Part shown: positions 49,310 to 58,623 of the stretch, in pieces
Numbering within the stretch: position 1 is the first letter of the stretch
Layout of the letters: the number at the start of each line of letters is the position of its first letter
Assembly (NCBI GenBank): GCA_002327985.1
Contig: DCVM01000058.1
Location: 1 to 64,000 of the forward strand
DNA length: 64,000 nucleotides
DNA from: Syntrophaceae bacterium UBA2188
GTDB lineage: Bacteria; Desulfobacterota; BSN033; UBA1163
Direction: 5' to 3'
Program-made: the position numbers and the translations under genes
Notes under the pieces: model-generated
Told to the model about the DNA's origin: nothing
Databases searched by the model: none
What the model saw: only the letters and a program-made list of their open reading frames with translations

Positions 49310-50866
49310 TTATTTGGGTATTGATGCTTGGGGTTTGGTGCTTCTTCCTATCTCCTTCAATACTTGCTTCAGCTTCCGTATCTTCTCTTGATGGCCGCCC
49401 ATTTCCAAATATTCTTTCAATCTCATTGTATATTCGAGGGGAACAACGGTGGCTGGAGTGGGAACATAGGTAAAAGCCCTGACCATAACCTTTTCAACGT
49501 CCACCAAGAAAGTGATTCCTCCCCCCGGAAGGATGTAGGTCGGTGCTCCGCCTACAGTCAATTTCGCCCGATTTTGATGAATGGCTTGGTTGAGTTTAAC
49601 AGGAACCTTGGTGACCCCTGCTCTTGCGCTTCCGCCCGAGCCACCAACAAAAACGGCTGAAACCCTTGACGCCTGACAGTTGGAAGCAATCATATCCACT
49701 GCTATTTTCGCCTTGGGAGTTAATTCAATTTGAGTAAACTTTCCATCCTTTCCCAGACGAAACATAACAGCTCTCTCTGCGGTCGTCTCGGTGATTAGAA
49801 CCGTCGTCCCAGATTTAGCAATCTTCGTATCGAATCCTTCAATAATTTGAATGGGGTCTTCAATGGGTGTACCTCCCCAACCCCGGCCAGGCTCACCGAA
49901 ATATCTGCCTGGGGTGGATTTTCTTGCCTTTAACTTGATCCCACTATATTTTGCCCCCAGCTCTCTTCCTGCCGCATGCTCTGTAAATTGCCCAATCAGG
50001 TGAGCATCGAGGACAATCACTTCGTCTGCTGCATCTAAAAAATACCTTCCGAAAAGCCCCATGGAGGCACTGCCACACCCTACCCTCATCCTCCTTCCCG
50101 TCTCACCATCAATGATCGGGGGTTTAGCCACCTGGAGAACCAGCTCAGCACCCTCCTCGACATTAAGATGAACCTCTTTCCTATTCGCAATGTCAACAAT
50201 GAGTCTCGCCACAGCAATGCCATCCTTGCCTGTTAAAAGATTGACTCCTCCCAGGGAAAGAATTTTTGAACCATATTCCTCTGTGCAGAGATGACCCACC
50301 TTCTTTTTCCCGATCCGAATGGGCGCACCTTCGTTCCCCATATGGAGATCTGTATCGACCTTCACCTTGATACCACTGTAGCTCAACGGCGCCTCTGTGA
50401 CAACGGTGACCACATCGATTCCCTTCAACCGGGATTGGACAATATACGGGGCGGGTTTGGTATCCGGATAAGTAGTTCCAGCTCCAATACCTGTAATCAA
50501 CGGCCGACGAATGACCTCCTCATGATCTTCACCGACAATCTCCCTCACATCTTCATAAGGTTGAAGCGGGATATTCCGGACGAGTTCTCCATCTCGATTG
50601 ACAAACCGTTGACAGGCTCCCGTATTGCCGACCTTGATCGTGCAGTTGATTGGGCACGATGGGCACTGAATGCCCCTTTCTTTCGGCCCTGGCTCAGCTC
50701 CGATGGCTTCTTTGGGACAGACCTTGGTGCAAGCCTGACAGTCGACACAGATTTCAGAAATGGATGCTTTTTTATCTTTCCTCTCTAGCGCCATAGATAT
50801 GGCCCCGAGGGGACAAACCTCCATACATAAGCCACATCCAATACAGGTCTCCCAATCAACTATCAT
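49310..50866 (-). CDS. 6-hydroxynicotinate reductase
   Basis: A 518-residue iron-sulfur protein. Two N-terminal 4Fe-4S motifs: CIGCGLCMEVCPLGA and CVDCQACTKVCPKEA, then CPSCPINC. The rest (MRVGCGSASMGLFGRYF, GQFTEHAAGRELGAKYSG, GRGWGGTPIEDPIQIIEGFD, VGGSGGSARAGVTKVP, TYILPGGGITFLVDVEKV) is the unique body of the Hnr family. Known Hnr reduces 6-hydroxynicotinate with ferredoxin to 1,4,5,6-tetrahydro-6-oxonicotinate. The next gene encodes the enamidase that opens this ring, and the hydroxylase is upstream, so the assignment is well supported. AAAGGACTG precedes the ATG. Confidence 0.88.
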   Translation of the reverse strand: MIVDWETCIGCGLCMEVCPLGAISMALERKDKKASISEICVDCQACTKVCPKEAIGAEPGPKERGIQCPSCPINCTIKVGNTGACQRFVNRDGELVRNIPLQPYEDVREIVGEDHEEVIRRPLITGIGAGTTYPDTKPAPYIVQSRLKGIDVVTVVTEAPLSYSGIKVKVDTDLHMGNEGAPIRIGKKKVGHLCTEEYGSKILSLGGVNLLTGKDGIAVARLIVDIANRKEVHLNVEEGAELVLQVAKPPIIDGETGRRMRVGCGSASMGLFGRYFLDAADEVIVLDAHLIGQFTEHAAGRELGAKYSGIKLKARKSTPGRYFGEPGRGWGGTPIEDPIQIIEGFDTKIAKSGTTVLITETTAERAVMFRLGKDGKFTQIELTPKAKIAVDMIASNCQASRVSAVFVGGSGGSARAGVTKVPVKLNQAIHQNRAKLTVGGAPTYILPGGGITFLVDVEKVMVRAFTYVPTPATVVPLEYTMRLKEYLEMGGHQEKIRKLKQVLKEIGRSTKPQASIPK

Positions 50867-50883
50867 GGTTTCAGTCCTTTTAT

Positions 50884-52050
50884 TTATTGTTTACTGGTTA
50901 CGACCTTCCCATTAGGTGGTGGAGTATTTCTGCTCACTCCGATCTTCATCACCCCATCAATCAACACACCTGCAATCCCTGGGATATCACCCACTTCAAT
51001 AGCAGAGAGGGCATCTTTGCCAACCGATCCCATGGGTGCATCCATAATCACCAGATCTGCTTCCTTCCCCACTTCAATGACTCCCCTATTCAATCTGTAA
51101 ACTCTGGCAGTGTTGCCTGTGGCCATAGCAATGGCTTCCTCTGCTTTCACATTGCAGAGGGAGGCTAAAAAGTTAATCACCCTGAGAATGCCCAAAGGGA
51201 TCACGCCCGTTCCAGAGGGAGCATCGTTACCAATAATCATTCTTGGATAAGCCTTGACCTCTTTTACAATTTTCATCACATCTACAATCATCTTTGAGTT
51301 CCCACAGTGGGCAATTTCTAAAATCAAAGAGGTTTTTCGAATCAATTTATCTGCTTCCTGAAAAGAAATCGCCGTGGGACCTCCATTAATATGGGAGACG
51401 ATATCTGGACCGGCAGCAATCACATCATCAGCAGGAACGGTTGTACTCCCAGGAATAGACGTCCCCCCGGTATGCATCATTACCACCATTCCATATTTCT
51501 TTGCCCATTTGACCATGGGGGCTGCATCCTTTGGTGTTTTGATGCCTCCCAAACCAATCTCCCCCACAACCTTCACTCCTTCTTTGGCCAATTCCTCAAA
51601 ATCTTTTTCCTGCAAACCAGGCTCAAGAATGAGGCTCCCACCTAATACCTTCACCCCTGCGGGTCGAGCGCTTGCAAAGGATTTTGCAGCCAGGATCGCA
51701 AGGGCTTTTGTTCCTGCTACATCCTTAGGTCTCCCCGGGAGATGAACCTCACCTGCTGAGATAAGAGTGGTTACCCCCCCGTGAAGCGAGGATTCGATAA
51801 AATCTAACATCTTTTGCCTGGGTGTAAAATCTCCAAGAACAGGGTGGCAGTGAGAATCAATGAGTCCCGGAGTGATGGTCATCCCCCCAATGTCCAAAAC
51901 CTGATCTATTCCCTTCGTGTCAAGAGCCTTCTCCTTGCCCAAAGCTTGAATCAATCCTCCATCTATAATGATGGTGTCTGCATTCAAGACAGGATTAGAA
52001 ATATCCCCAGAAACCAAAGCGCCAATATTCTTAATCATCAGTTTAGCCAT
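50884..52050 (-). CDS. Enamidase-type amidohydrolase
   Basis: A 388-residue amidohydrolase. Metal site: GLIDSHCHPVLG (HxH), VVGEIGLGGI (Glu bridge or analogue), VMMHTGG, VSHINGGP, and GNDAPSG (Asp). Adjoining Hnr, it should be the enamidase that hydrolyses 1,4,5,6-tetrahydro-6-oxonicotinate to 2-formylglutarate, releasing ammonium, as in Eubacterium barkeri. Length matches. GGGGAGG ribosome site precedes the ATG. Distinct from dihydropyrimidinases by its NGGP and HPVLG motifs. Confidence 0.85.
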   Translation of the reverse strand: MAKLMIKNIGALVSGDISNPVLNADTIIIDGGLIQALGKEKALDTKGIDQVLDIGGMTITPGLIDSHCHPVLGDFTPRQKMLDFIESSLHGGVTTLISAGEVHLPGRPKDVAGTKALAILAAKSFASARPAGVKVLGGSLILEPGLQEKDFEELAKEGVKVVGEIGLGGIKTPKDAAPMVKWAKKYGMVVMMHTGGTSIPGSTTVPADDVIAAGPDIVSHINGGPTAISFQEADKLIRKTSLILEIAHCGNSKMIVDVMKIVKEVKAYPRMIIGNDAPSGTGVIPLGILRVINFLASLCNVKAEEAIAMATGNTARVYRLNRGVIEVGKEADLVIMDAPMGSVGKDALSAIEVGDIPGIAGVLIDGVMKIGVSRNTPPPNGKVVTSKQ

Positions 52051-52067
52051 TTAAAACCTCCCCATAT

Positions 52068-52097
52068 CGCTATGCGCATAGCGCTAAGCGCTTAGCG
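52068..52097. repeat. REP-like palindrome, copy 2
   Basis: CGCTATGCGCATAGCG and CTAAGCGCTTAGCG, reverse complement of the copy at 26050-26080 with one change. It overlaps the stop codon of the molybdopterin subunit gene. Confidence 0.65.
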
Positions 52098-54332
52098 TTG
52101 TTTACTTTTATGAATCGCTTCCAACACTCGTTCCAAGTTTGCTGGCAAATGGTAAATTCTCTCCCCAATGGCATCTGCAATCGCATTCAGGATCGCTGGG
52201 GCAGAGGGAATAAGGGCTGGTTCTCCAACCCCTTTCGCTCCAAAGGGACCGGTGGGTTCTTTCTCTTCAACGACAATCGGGATCACTTCCGGAACGTCCT
52301 TAGAAGTCGGGATGAGATAATTGACAAAAGAGGTTGTCTTTCCCGGAATGAATTCCTCCATCAAGGCAAAACCCGTACCCATGGCGACACCACCCATAAT
52401 CTGACCCATCACATTTTTTGGATGAATGGCTTTACCCACATCATGGCTGGCAACCATCCGATTGACCCTCACCTTACCCGTTTCTAAATCCACCTCCACT
52501 TCTGCTAAATGAGTGGCAAAGGCATAAGTCGCATAAGGAGCTCCCTGCCCGGTTTCAGGATCAAGCCGGGTCGTCTCAGGATCGAAATACCCTTCTCCTC
52601 TTATCACCCTTCCACACCTTTTTGCTATCTCTTTAATTGGAATAGATGTCGTTAAGCAGGTCCTCGATTTGACCTTCCCCTCTTCATAAAAAAGGTCCTT
52701 TTCATCAATGCTTAATAGCTGACTTGCTTCTCCGATGGCAACCTCTTTCAAATTTTTAATGGCATTAAGGATGGCATTTCCGGAAATATAAGTCTGGCGA
52801 CTCGCTGAGGTTGCACCTGCATCGGTGGTTATAGCTGTATCCGCCCGAATCAGACGGAAATCTTTTAAAGAAACCCCTATTGTTTCAGAAGCAATTTGAA
52901 GAAGGATTGTATCAGACCCCTGCCCGATATCTGCCACCCCTGTAAAAAGTCGAATCTCTCCATTTGGATCAACCTCTACCTGGGCAGTCGAAGGGTTGGC
53001 AATCCCTGTATTTCCCACTCCATACCACATCGAACCAATCCCAATGCCTTTTTTAATAAAGGGTCTTTTTGGATTGTTTTTAGAGAAGAACCCTCGCTCC
53101 CTCCACTCTTTTACCTTGTTTAAGGTCTCCCCTATTCCAACACTGGCCATCAACGTTTGACCCGTCGCTGTTTCAGATCCCACACGGAGGCAATTTTTAA
53201 GACGAATCTCTATTGGGTCCATGTTCAAGGCCTGGGCGAGGAGATCCATCTGTGACTCGTGGGCGAAGGCCATCTGGGGAACTCCAAAACCGCGCATCGC
53301 ACCAGACCATGAATTATTGGTATAGACCATCCGGCTTCTAACCTTTACGTTGGGCACCTGGTAAGGGCCTGTGGCATGGACAGCAGATCGGATGGCTACA
53401 GTGGAACCGTAAGAAGCGTAGGCACCCGTATCTCCCAGGATGTCAACCTCCACAGCGGAAAGGGTCCCATCCCTCTTTGCGCCGCTTTTATATCGAATCT
53501 TCAAAGGATGACGTTTAGAGGTAATCTGGAAAACTTCCTCCCTCGAGTAAATAATCTTCACTGGCCTTTTCAGATGAAAAACGGCCAGGGCCAGTAAACA
53601 CTGGACAGTGATGTCTAATCTTCCCCCAAACCCTCCGCCCGTAACAGACTGAATGATTCTCACCTGATCCAACGGCAAAGAGAGAACAGAAGCCACCTCT
53701 TTCTGATCGTAATGGACATTCTGGGTGGGGCAAACTACCGTAATTCTTCCTTGCTCATCCAGGTAGGAAATCCCTGCATCGGGCTCTAAATAAGCGTGAT
53801 CCACCCAAGTGGTCGTATAGGTTTCTTCGACAATGACATCCGCTTCTTTAAATCCTCTCGGGCTATCTCCTTTTATCACATGAAATTCGAGAAGCAGATT
53901 TCCTTTATCATGAATCAGAGGAGCATAAGGCTGGAGGGCTTCTTCTGGTTGGAAAACGGCAGGGAGATCTTCATAGATAACTCTCAATTTCTTCGTTGCC
54001 TGTTCTGCAAACTCCTCTCCATTGGCCACCACCAATGCAACGGGATCTCCGATATATCTCACCCGGTCTGAGGCTAAAATGGGCTGATCCTTGGTAATGG
54101 TTCCAACCAGATTTTTCCCGGGAATATCTTTGGCTATGAAGATTTTCTCCACACCTGGAACTCGAAGGGCTTCATCCATTTCGATTCTTACAATTTTGGC
54201 ATGAGGTTTTGGACTGCGGAGGACTTTAAGGAAAAGGAGTTCCCCTGTAGGCAAATCTGCCCCATACTTCGCTTCACCCAAGGCCTTCTCTAAAACATCC
54301 ACTTTGGGAACTTCAATCCCTACCTGTCTCAT
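52092..54332 (-). CDS. Xanthine-dehydrogenase-family hydroxylase, molybdopterin subunit
   Basis: A 746-residue molybdenum-cofactor subunit. VLRSPKPHAKI, TYTTTWVDHAYLEPDAG, SVTGGGFGGRLDI, AMRGFGVPQ, ADIGQGSDTILLQI, and GAKGVGEPALIPSAPAI carrying the catalytic Glu near the C-terminus are all present. With the FAD and 2Fe-2S subunits it forms a three-subunit hydroxylase that adds water-derived oxygen to a heteroaromatic ring; beside Hnr and enamidase the substrate is probably nicotinate at C6. The E. barkeri enzyme is split into two Mo subunits, this one is not. Overlaps the FAD gene by four bases. Confidence 0.9.
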   Translation of the reverse strand: MRQVGIEVPKVDVLEKALGEAKYGADLPTGELLFLKVLRSPKPHAKIVRIEMDEALRVPGVEKIFIAKDIPGKNLVGTITKDQPILASDRVRYIGDPVALVVANGEEFAEQATKKLRVIYEDLPAVFQPEEALQPYAPLIHDKGNLLLEFHVIKGDSPRGFKEADVIVEETYTTTWVDHAYLEPDAGISYLDEQGRITVVCPTQNVHYDQKEVASVLSLPLDQVRIIQSVTGGGFGGRLDITVQCLLALAVFHLKRPVKIIYSREEVFQITSKRHPLKIRYKSGAKRDGTLSAVEVDILGDTGAYASYGSTVAIRSAVHATGPYQVPNVKVRSRMVYTNNSWSGAMRGFGVPQMAFAHESQMDLLAQALNMDPIEIRLKNCLRVGSETATGQTLMASVGIGETLNKVKEWRERGFFSKNNPKRPFIKKGIGIGSMWYGVGNTGIANPSTAQVEVDPNGEIRLFTGVADIGQGSDTILLQIASETIGVSLKDFRLIRADTAITTDAGATSASRQTYISGNAILNAIKNLKEVAIGEASQLLSIDEKDLFYEEGKVKSRTCLTTSIPIKEIAKRCGRVIRGEGYFDPETTRLDPETGQGAPYATYAFATHLAEVEVDLETGKVRVNRMVASHDVGKAIHPKNVMGQIMGGVAMGTGFALMEEFIPGKTTSFVNYLIPTSKDVPEVIPIVVEEKEPTGPFGAKGVGEPALIPSAPAILNAIADAIGERIYHLPANLERVLEAIHKSKQR

Positions 54333-55192
54333 GCCTGTTCTTCCAGGGCCTTTCTCATCGCTCTAATAAAAAGGGCTTCCACCACTGGCTTTTTATAGGA
54401 GGTGGTGGGCCGGATTCCACTTTGGGAAATCATCTTCTCAGAAACCTTGTGTGAAGCTTTTTGAAAAGATGCTTCATCCAGTGGTTTTCCTTTTAAAAAA
54501 GTTTCTGCCTCTAACATCCTTTGAGGAGTGGGTGTCACTGATCCGACTGCGATGCGAATATCCTCTATTTTGCCTCTTTCTATCTGAAAGACAACGGCCA
54601 CACTCATCCTGGCAATGGCCATGGCCTCCCTTCTGGCAAGTCGAACAAAGCTGCTTCTCATATCGGAAGGAAGTTTTAGAAATATGACTTGGGTCAGAAG
54701 TTCATAGGGTTTTAAATTCGTTTCATAGGGACCTTTAAATAGTTGATAAAGTGGAACCTGCCTTTCACCTTCCTTGGACACCACCCTTCCCATCGCATTC
54801 AATACCATGAGAGGGGGAATGGTATCTGCTGCGGGAGAAGCATTGATGATATTCCCACCAATCGTTCCAAGATTTCTGACCTGTGGAGAACCAATCTCCG
54901 AAGCTGCGTCGGATAAAACTTTTCCATATTTTTTCACCCAAGAAGACGAAGCCAGTTCAGAATGAGTAATGGCAGCGCCAATCGAAAGGACACCATTCAT
55001 TTCCCCAATCTTCCGAAGTTCTTCTATTCTTGTGATGTCGATGATGACCTGAGGGCTCTGATCCCCATTGCGGAGACCGATCACCAAATCTGTTCCTCCG
55101 GCAATGATCTTTGATTTCCCCTCAGCCTGCCACAACAAATCGCAGGCCTCTTCAATGGTCTTTGGAATTTTATATTCAAAAGGAGGAATCAT
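54329..55192 (-). CDS. Xanthine-dehydrogenase-family hydroxylase, FAD subunit
   Basis: A 287-residue CoxM-type flavoprotein. N-terminal PCMH FAD-binding: PKTIEEACDLLWQAEGKSKIIAGGTDLVIGLRNGDQSPQVIIDI, then the typical GAAITHSELASS and NLGTIGGNIINASPAADTIPPLMVL for the adenosine/pyrophosphate part. Transfers electrons from the molybdenum site, via 2Fe-2S clusters, to an acceptor. Four-base overlap with the next gene. Confidence 0.92.
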   Translation of the reverse strand: MIPPFEYKIPKTIEEACDLLWQAEGKSKIIAGGTDLVIGLRNGDQSPQVIIDITRIEELRKIGEMNGVLSIGAAITHSELASSSWVKKYGKVLSDAASEIGSPQVRNLGTIGGNIINASPAADTIPPLMVLNAMGRVVSKEGERQVPLYQLFKGPYETNLKPYELLTQVIFLKLPSDMRSSFVRLARREAMAIARMSVAVVFQIERGKIEDIRIAVGSVTPTPQRMLEAETFLKGKPLDEASFQKASHKVSEKMISQSGIRPTTSYKKPVVEALFIRAMRKALEEQA

Positions 55193-55286
55193 ATGATCCT
55201 ACTTAATGTTGGAGGAAAGAGGAGCACTTTGTTTGAGGTAAAAAATTTTTGCCTCTTGCCTCAAATCCTCCGAAGAAGAACGATCC

Positions 55287-55739
55287 TCAAACCTCTGACG
55301 CTTTTGCTATCGCTTCGATGATTTGATGATACCCTGTACACCGGCAGAGATGTCCTGAGATCGCCTCCTTGATTTCCTCTATGGTGGGATTCGAATTTTT
55401 TCCCAATAATGCCTTTGAAGACATCAATATCCCCGGGGTGCAAAAACCACACTGAATCGCTCCATGGTCGATAAACGATTTTTGTAATGGATGAAGAGAC
55501 TCTTGACTTCCAAGGCTCTCTACTGTCTCGACTTTCCTCCCTTCAACTTTTGGAGCCAAGATCAGACAGGCATTGACAGGCATTCCATCCAATAATACGG
55601 TGCAGGCCCCGCATTCACCAATTCCACAACCCTCTTTCGTGCCGGTAAGTCCAAGTTTATCTCGAAGGAGCTTTAGAAGGGTCCAGTGAGGAGGCACCTC
55701 CACCTGAATTTCTTCTCCATTTAAAATAAACTTAATCAT
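55287..55739 (-). CDS. Xanthine-dehydrogenase-family hydroxylase, 2Fe-2S subunit
   Basis: A 150-residue CoxS-type protein with two clusters: plant-type GCGIGECGACTVLLDG...C and the C-terminal helical QCGFCTPGILM...CRCTGYHQII. Translation from ATG 55739, which overlaps the aldehyde dehydrogenase stop (TAATG) and has AGGTGG upstream. A 94-base gap separates it from the FAD gene. Relays electrons between the molybdenum and FAD sites. Confidence 0.92.
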   Translation of the reverse strand: MIKFILNGEEIQVEVPPHWTLLKLLRDKLGLTGTKEGCGIGECGACTVLLDGMPVNACLILAPKVEGRKVETVESLGSQESLHPLQKSFIDHGAIQCGFCTPGILMSSKALLGKNSNPTIEEIKEAISGHLCRCTGYHQIIEAIAKASEV

Positions 55740-57223
55740 TAAATCCACCTTGTGACGACAGTCTTCTCGTCCATAAACATCCTCATCGAGGCCATCCTCG
55801 ATTTGGCTGTCCCAACAAAGGATTCCCTTCTCGATCCAAGCGGAAAGAAGGCATAGGGTTGTGCCACACCTACATTGACACCCACATTACCTACATTGAC
55901 CTCCCTAATGAATTTACGGGCAATCCTGCCATCTCTTGTCATAATACATGCTGTATGACCGAGATTAGTTTTTGTATTAATCCACTCGATAACCTGGTCA
56001 AGACGTTCACCTCTGATCAAAGCGGCGACTGGGCCGAAAGCCTCCTCTTTCGCCATAGGCATATCCACATTTACCTCTCCAAGGATCGTGGGACCGAGAA
56101 AATAACCCTTTGGGTAATCCTTTACCTTAACGCCCCTTCCATCAAGAACCATCTTGGCTCCTTCAGACAAGGATTTCTCGATCCATCCAACTACCTTCTC
56201 CTTTCCTGCCTGGGTTGTCATGGGCCCTAACTCGATCTCCGTATCCAGTCCATAACCCAGCTTCATTTTCGCGGCAGCTTCTTTAAACTTTACTTTAACC
56301 TCATCATAGATATCACCCATGACAACAATGTTATCGACTCCCAAACAGCGCTGCCCTGACATCCCAAAACAGCCTCTGAGCAGCCATTGAATTCCAGAAT
56401 TGAGATCAGCATCGGGCATGATCACAACGTGGTTCTTACCGTTCCCATTAATGGAAGAAGTTTTCCCAAGCTTGCCACAAAGCTCGAAAAGCTCCCAGCC
56501 TGCCCGATTGGACCCTATAAAACCCACACCTTTCACTTCTGGTTGGGATAATATCTCTTTATTGATCGTCCTTCCTCCATGGATCAAATTTAAAACACCA
56601 GGTGGAAAACCTGCTTCTTGAGCTACTTTGCAGATGGCCTCTGCCGCAACCGGGCACTGCCTACTGGGACTGACCACCATGGTACACCCAGCCGCAAGAC
56701 CGTATGGAACAAAAGATGACCAAGCATGCATTGGAATATTGCCTGGCGTAATGATCAGGAAAGCACCCAGAGGTTCCCAGATGAGGTACTGATCGATGCC
56801 GTCTGCGACTTGATCCATGTGTTCATTCCTTTGGGTCAACCCATAAACAGCAGAACAAGCAGACTCGATATTCTCAATGACCCTTCTCACCGATCCTCTT
56901 GCCTCTTCGATCGTCCGACCATGATCCTGAACAAGGATTCGTGAAAGTTCTTCAAAATGTTCTTCAAATTTTCCCCTCATATCGAAAAGAAGGCGGGCCC
57001 GATCTCGAAGAGGCACATTTTTCCATCCCTCAAATGCCCTTTGAGCTGCCACCACTGCAGCTCGCGCTTCTTCTCTTGTAGCTTCTGGGAATTCCGAAAT
57101 CACTTCCCCTGTGGCTGGGTTAGGATTTTGATGGAGAATAATGGATTTCGCCTCCACCCATTTCCCATCGATAAAAAATCTTTGCTTTCCATAATGATTC
57201 TTAACTTCCGGTAGCATGGCCAT
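55739..57223 (-). CDS. CoA-acylating (methylmalonate-semialdehyde-type) aldehyde dehydrogenase
   Basis: A 494-residue aldehyde dehydrogenase. Motifs: PLGAFLIITPGNIPMHAWSSFVPYGLAAGCTMVVSPSRQCP, SINGNGKNHVVIMPDADLNSGIQWLLRGCFGMSGQRCLG (catalytic Cys in GQRC), NVGVAQPYAFFPLGSRRESFVG and KTVVTRW at the end. The pattern matches methylmalonate-semialdehyde dehydrogenases. The residues where hydrolytic aldehyde dehydrogenases have ELGGK with the base Glu read NGNGK here, without Glu, typical for CoA-dependent types. In the neighbourhood of enamidase, 2-formylglutarate is a fitting substrate. Start ATG has AAAGGAGAGG. Confidence 0.9.
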   Translation of the reverse strand: MAMLPEVKNHYGKQRFFIDGKWVEAKSIILHQNPNPATGEVISEFPEATREEARAAVVAAQRAFEGWKNVPLRDRARLLFDMRGKFEEHFEELSRILVQDHGRTIEEARGSVRRVIENIESACSAVYGLTQRNEHMDQVADGIDQYLIWEPLGAFLIITPGNIPMHAWSSFVPYGLAAGCTMVVSPSRQCPVAAEAICKVAQEAGFPPGVLNLIHGGRTINKEILSQPEVKGVGFIGSNRAGWELFELCGKLGKTSSINGNGKNHVVIMPDADLNSGIQWLLRGCFGMSGQRCLGVDNIVVMGDIYDEVKVKFKEAAAKMKLGYGLDTEIELGPMTTQAGKEKVVGWIEKSLSEGAKMVLDGRGVKVKDYPKGYFLGPTILGEVNVDMPMAKEEAFGPVAALIRGERLDQVIEWINTKTNLGHTACIMTRDGRIARKFIREVNVGNVGVNVGVAQPYAFFPLGSRRESFVGTAKSRMASMRMFMDEKTVVTRWI

Positions 57224-57315
57224 ATGTTACCTCTCCTTTTGATTGAATATTTTCTTCCCTCTTCCTTTCCTCCTCCTCTTGAGTGATAAGGTGGGGATGA
57301 TGGCAAATATTAAAG

Positions 57316-58623
57316 CTACCTCCCCATCATTGAAGGTAAAAAGAGAGCAATTTTTGGGAATATAGTTATAAAAATGACAACCATAATCATGGAGATCAAA
57401 AAAGGCATCGCCCCCCTGAAAATGGTTTGCATGGGAACATCTTTCACGACCCCGGCAAGAGTATAGACATTGAGCCCAACAGGCGGTGTAATCAGTCCTG
57501 CCTCCATCATGATCACGCAGATGACGCCAAACCAGATTGGGTCAAAGCCTAAGGCTTTAATCACAGGAAAGATGACAGGCATGGTCAGAACCATCATGGA
57601 AATCGCATCCAAGAAACAGCCGAGCATCATGTAAATCAGGATAATGATAGCAAGAATGATATATCGCGAGATGTGAAGCCCGGCCATCCAGCTCGAAACC
57701 GCCATGGGAATGGTAGAAAGGGCAAGAAAATAACTGAAAACATTTGCTCCCGCCACGAGAAAGAGAACCAATACTGAAATCCGGACCGCTTCAAGAAGGG
57801 AAACAGAAAGACTATGCAAACTCAATTTCTTCTTCAGGAGAACAATGACAAAAAGGGCGGTCGCACCGATCGCACCAGCCTCTGTCGGATTGATGACCCC
57901 CCCATAGATTCCCCCCATGACAATGAAAAAAACCAGCAGTGTTTCCCATATGCCCGAAAAGGCCTTTAGTTTCTCCTTAAAACTCACCTCTCCAGGAGTG
58001 GCTGGAGCTAAACTCGGGTTCAATTTCACCTGACAGACAATAATGGTGACAAAGGCCAGGGAAAGGAGGATTCCCGGAAAAATCCCCGAGATTAAAAGTT
58101 TTCCAATCGATTGCTCGGTAAGCATGCCATAGACCACAAAACCAAGAGAGGGTGGAATGAGAAAACTTAGCGTCCCGCCTGCTGCCACCGTGCCAACAGC
58201 TAATCTTGGAGCATAATTGAACCGTCTCATCTCAGGAATGGCAATCGTCCCCATCGCTGCTGAGGCTGCAACCGAGGAGCCGCTCAAAGCGGCAAAAAAA
58301 GCACAGGCTGAAATCGTGGCAATCCCTAATCCCCCGGGCAATTTCCTGAACCATTTATCAAAGGATCGATAGAGCTCCCTTGTAATCCCGGCGTTTCCTG
58401 CAAATCCTCCCATCAGGATGAAGAGAGGAATGATCGTATAGGGATAATAAGAGGCGGTCTCATAAACGGTTTTGGCGATAACAGGCAATGCAGCATTGAG
58501 GGAGGTCAAATAACTAATGCCCAGAAATCCTACCAACATCATGACAAAGGCAATGGGCATCCCAAGAAACAATAAGATGACAAGCAGTACACTCCCCAAT
58601 ATTCCTACCGTAATGGGATTCAC
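57316..58623 (-). CDS. dctM: TRAP transporter large permease (DctM)
   Basis: A 435-residue membrane protein with about 12 helices and DctM motifs: FLGMPIAFVMMLVGFLGISY, PLFILMGGFAGNAGITRELY, ATISACAFFAALSGSSVAASAAMGTIAIPEM and FDPIWFGVICVIMMEAGLITPPVGLNVYTLAGV. The last is the highly conserved GLITPPVGLN ion/substrate region. Uptake is Na+-driven with the solute-binding protein DctP. Overlaps DctQ by four bases. Confidence 0.95.
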   Translation of the reverse strand: MNPITVGILGSVLLVILLFLGMPIAFVMMLVGFLGISYLTSLNAALPVIAKTVYETASYYPYTIIPLFILMGGFAGNAGITRELYRSFDKWFRKLPGGLGIATISACAFFAALSGSSVAASAAMGTIAIPEMRRFNYAPRLAVGTVAAGGTLSFLIPPSLGFVVYGMLTEQSIGKLLISGIFPGILLSLAFVTIIVCQVKLNPSLAPATPGEVSFKEKLKAFSGIWETLLVFFIVMGGIYGGVINPTEAGAIGATALFVIVLLKKKLSLHSLSVSLLEAVRISVLVLFLVAGANVFSYFLALSTIPMAVSSWMAGLHISRYIILAIIILIYMMLGCFLDAISMMVLTMPVIFPVIKALGFDPIWFGVICVIMMEAGLITPPVGLNVYTLAGVVKDVPMQTIFRGAMPFLISMIMVVIFITIFPKIALFLPSMMGR

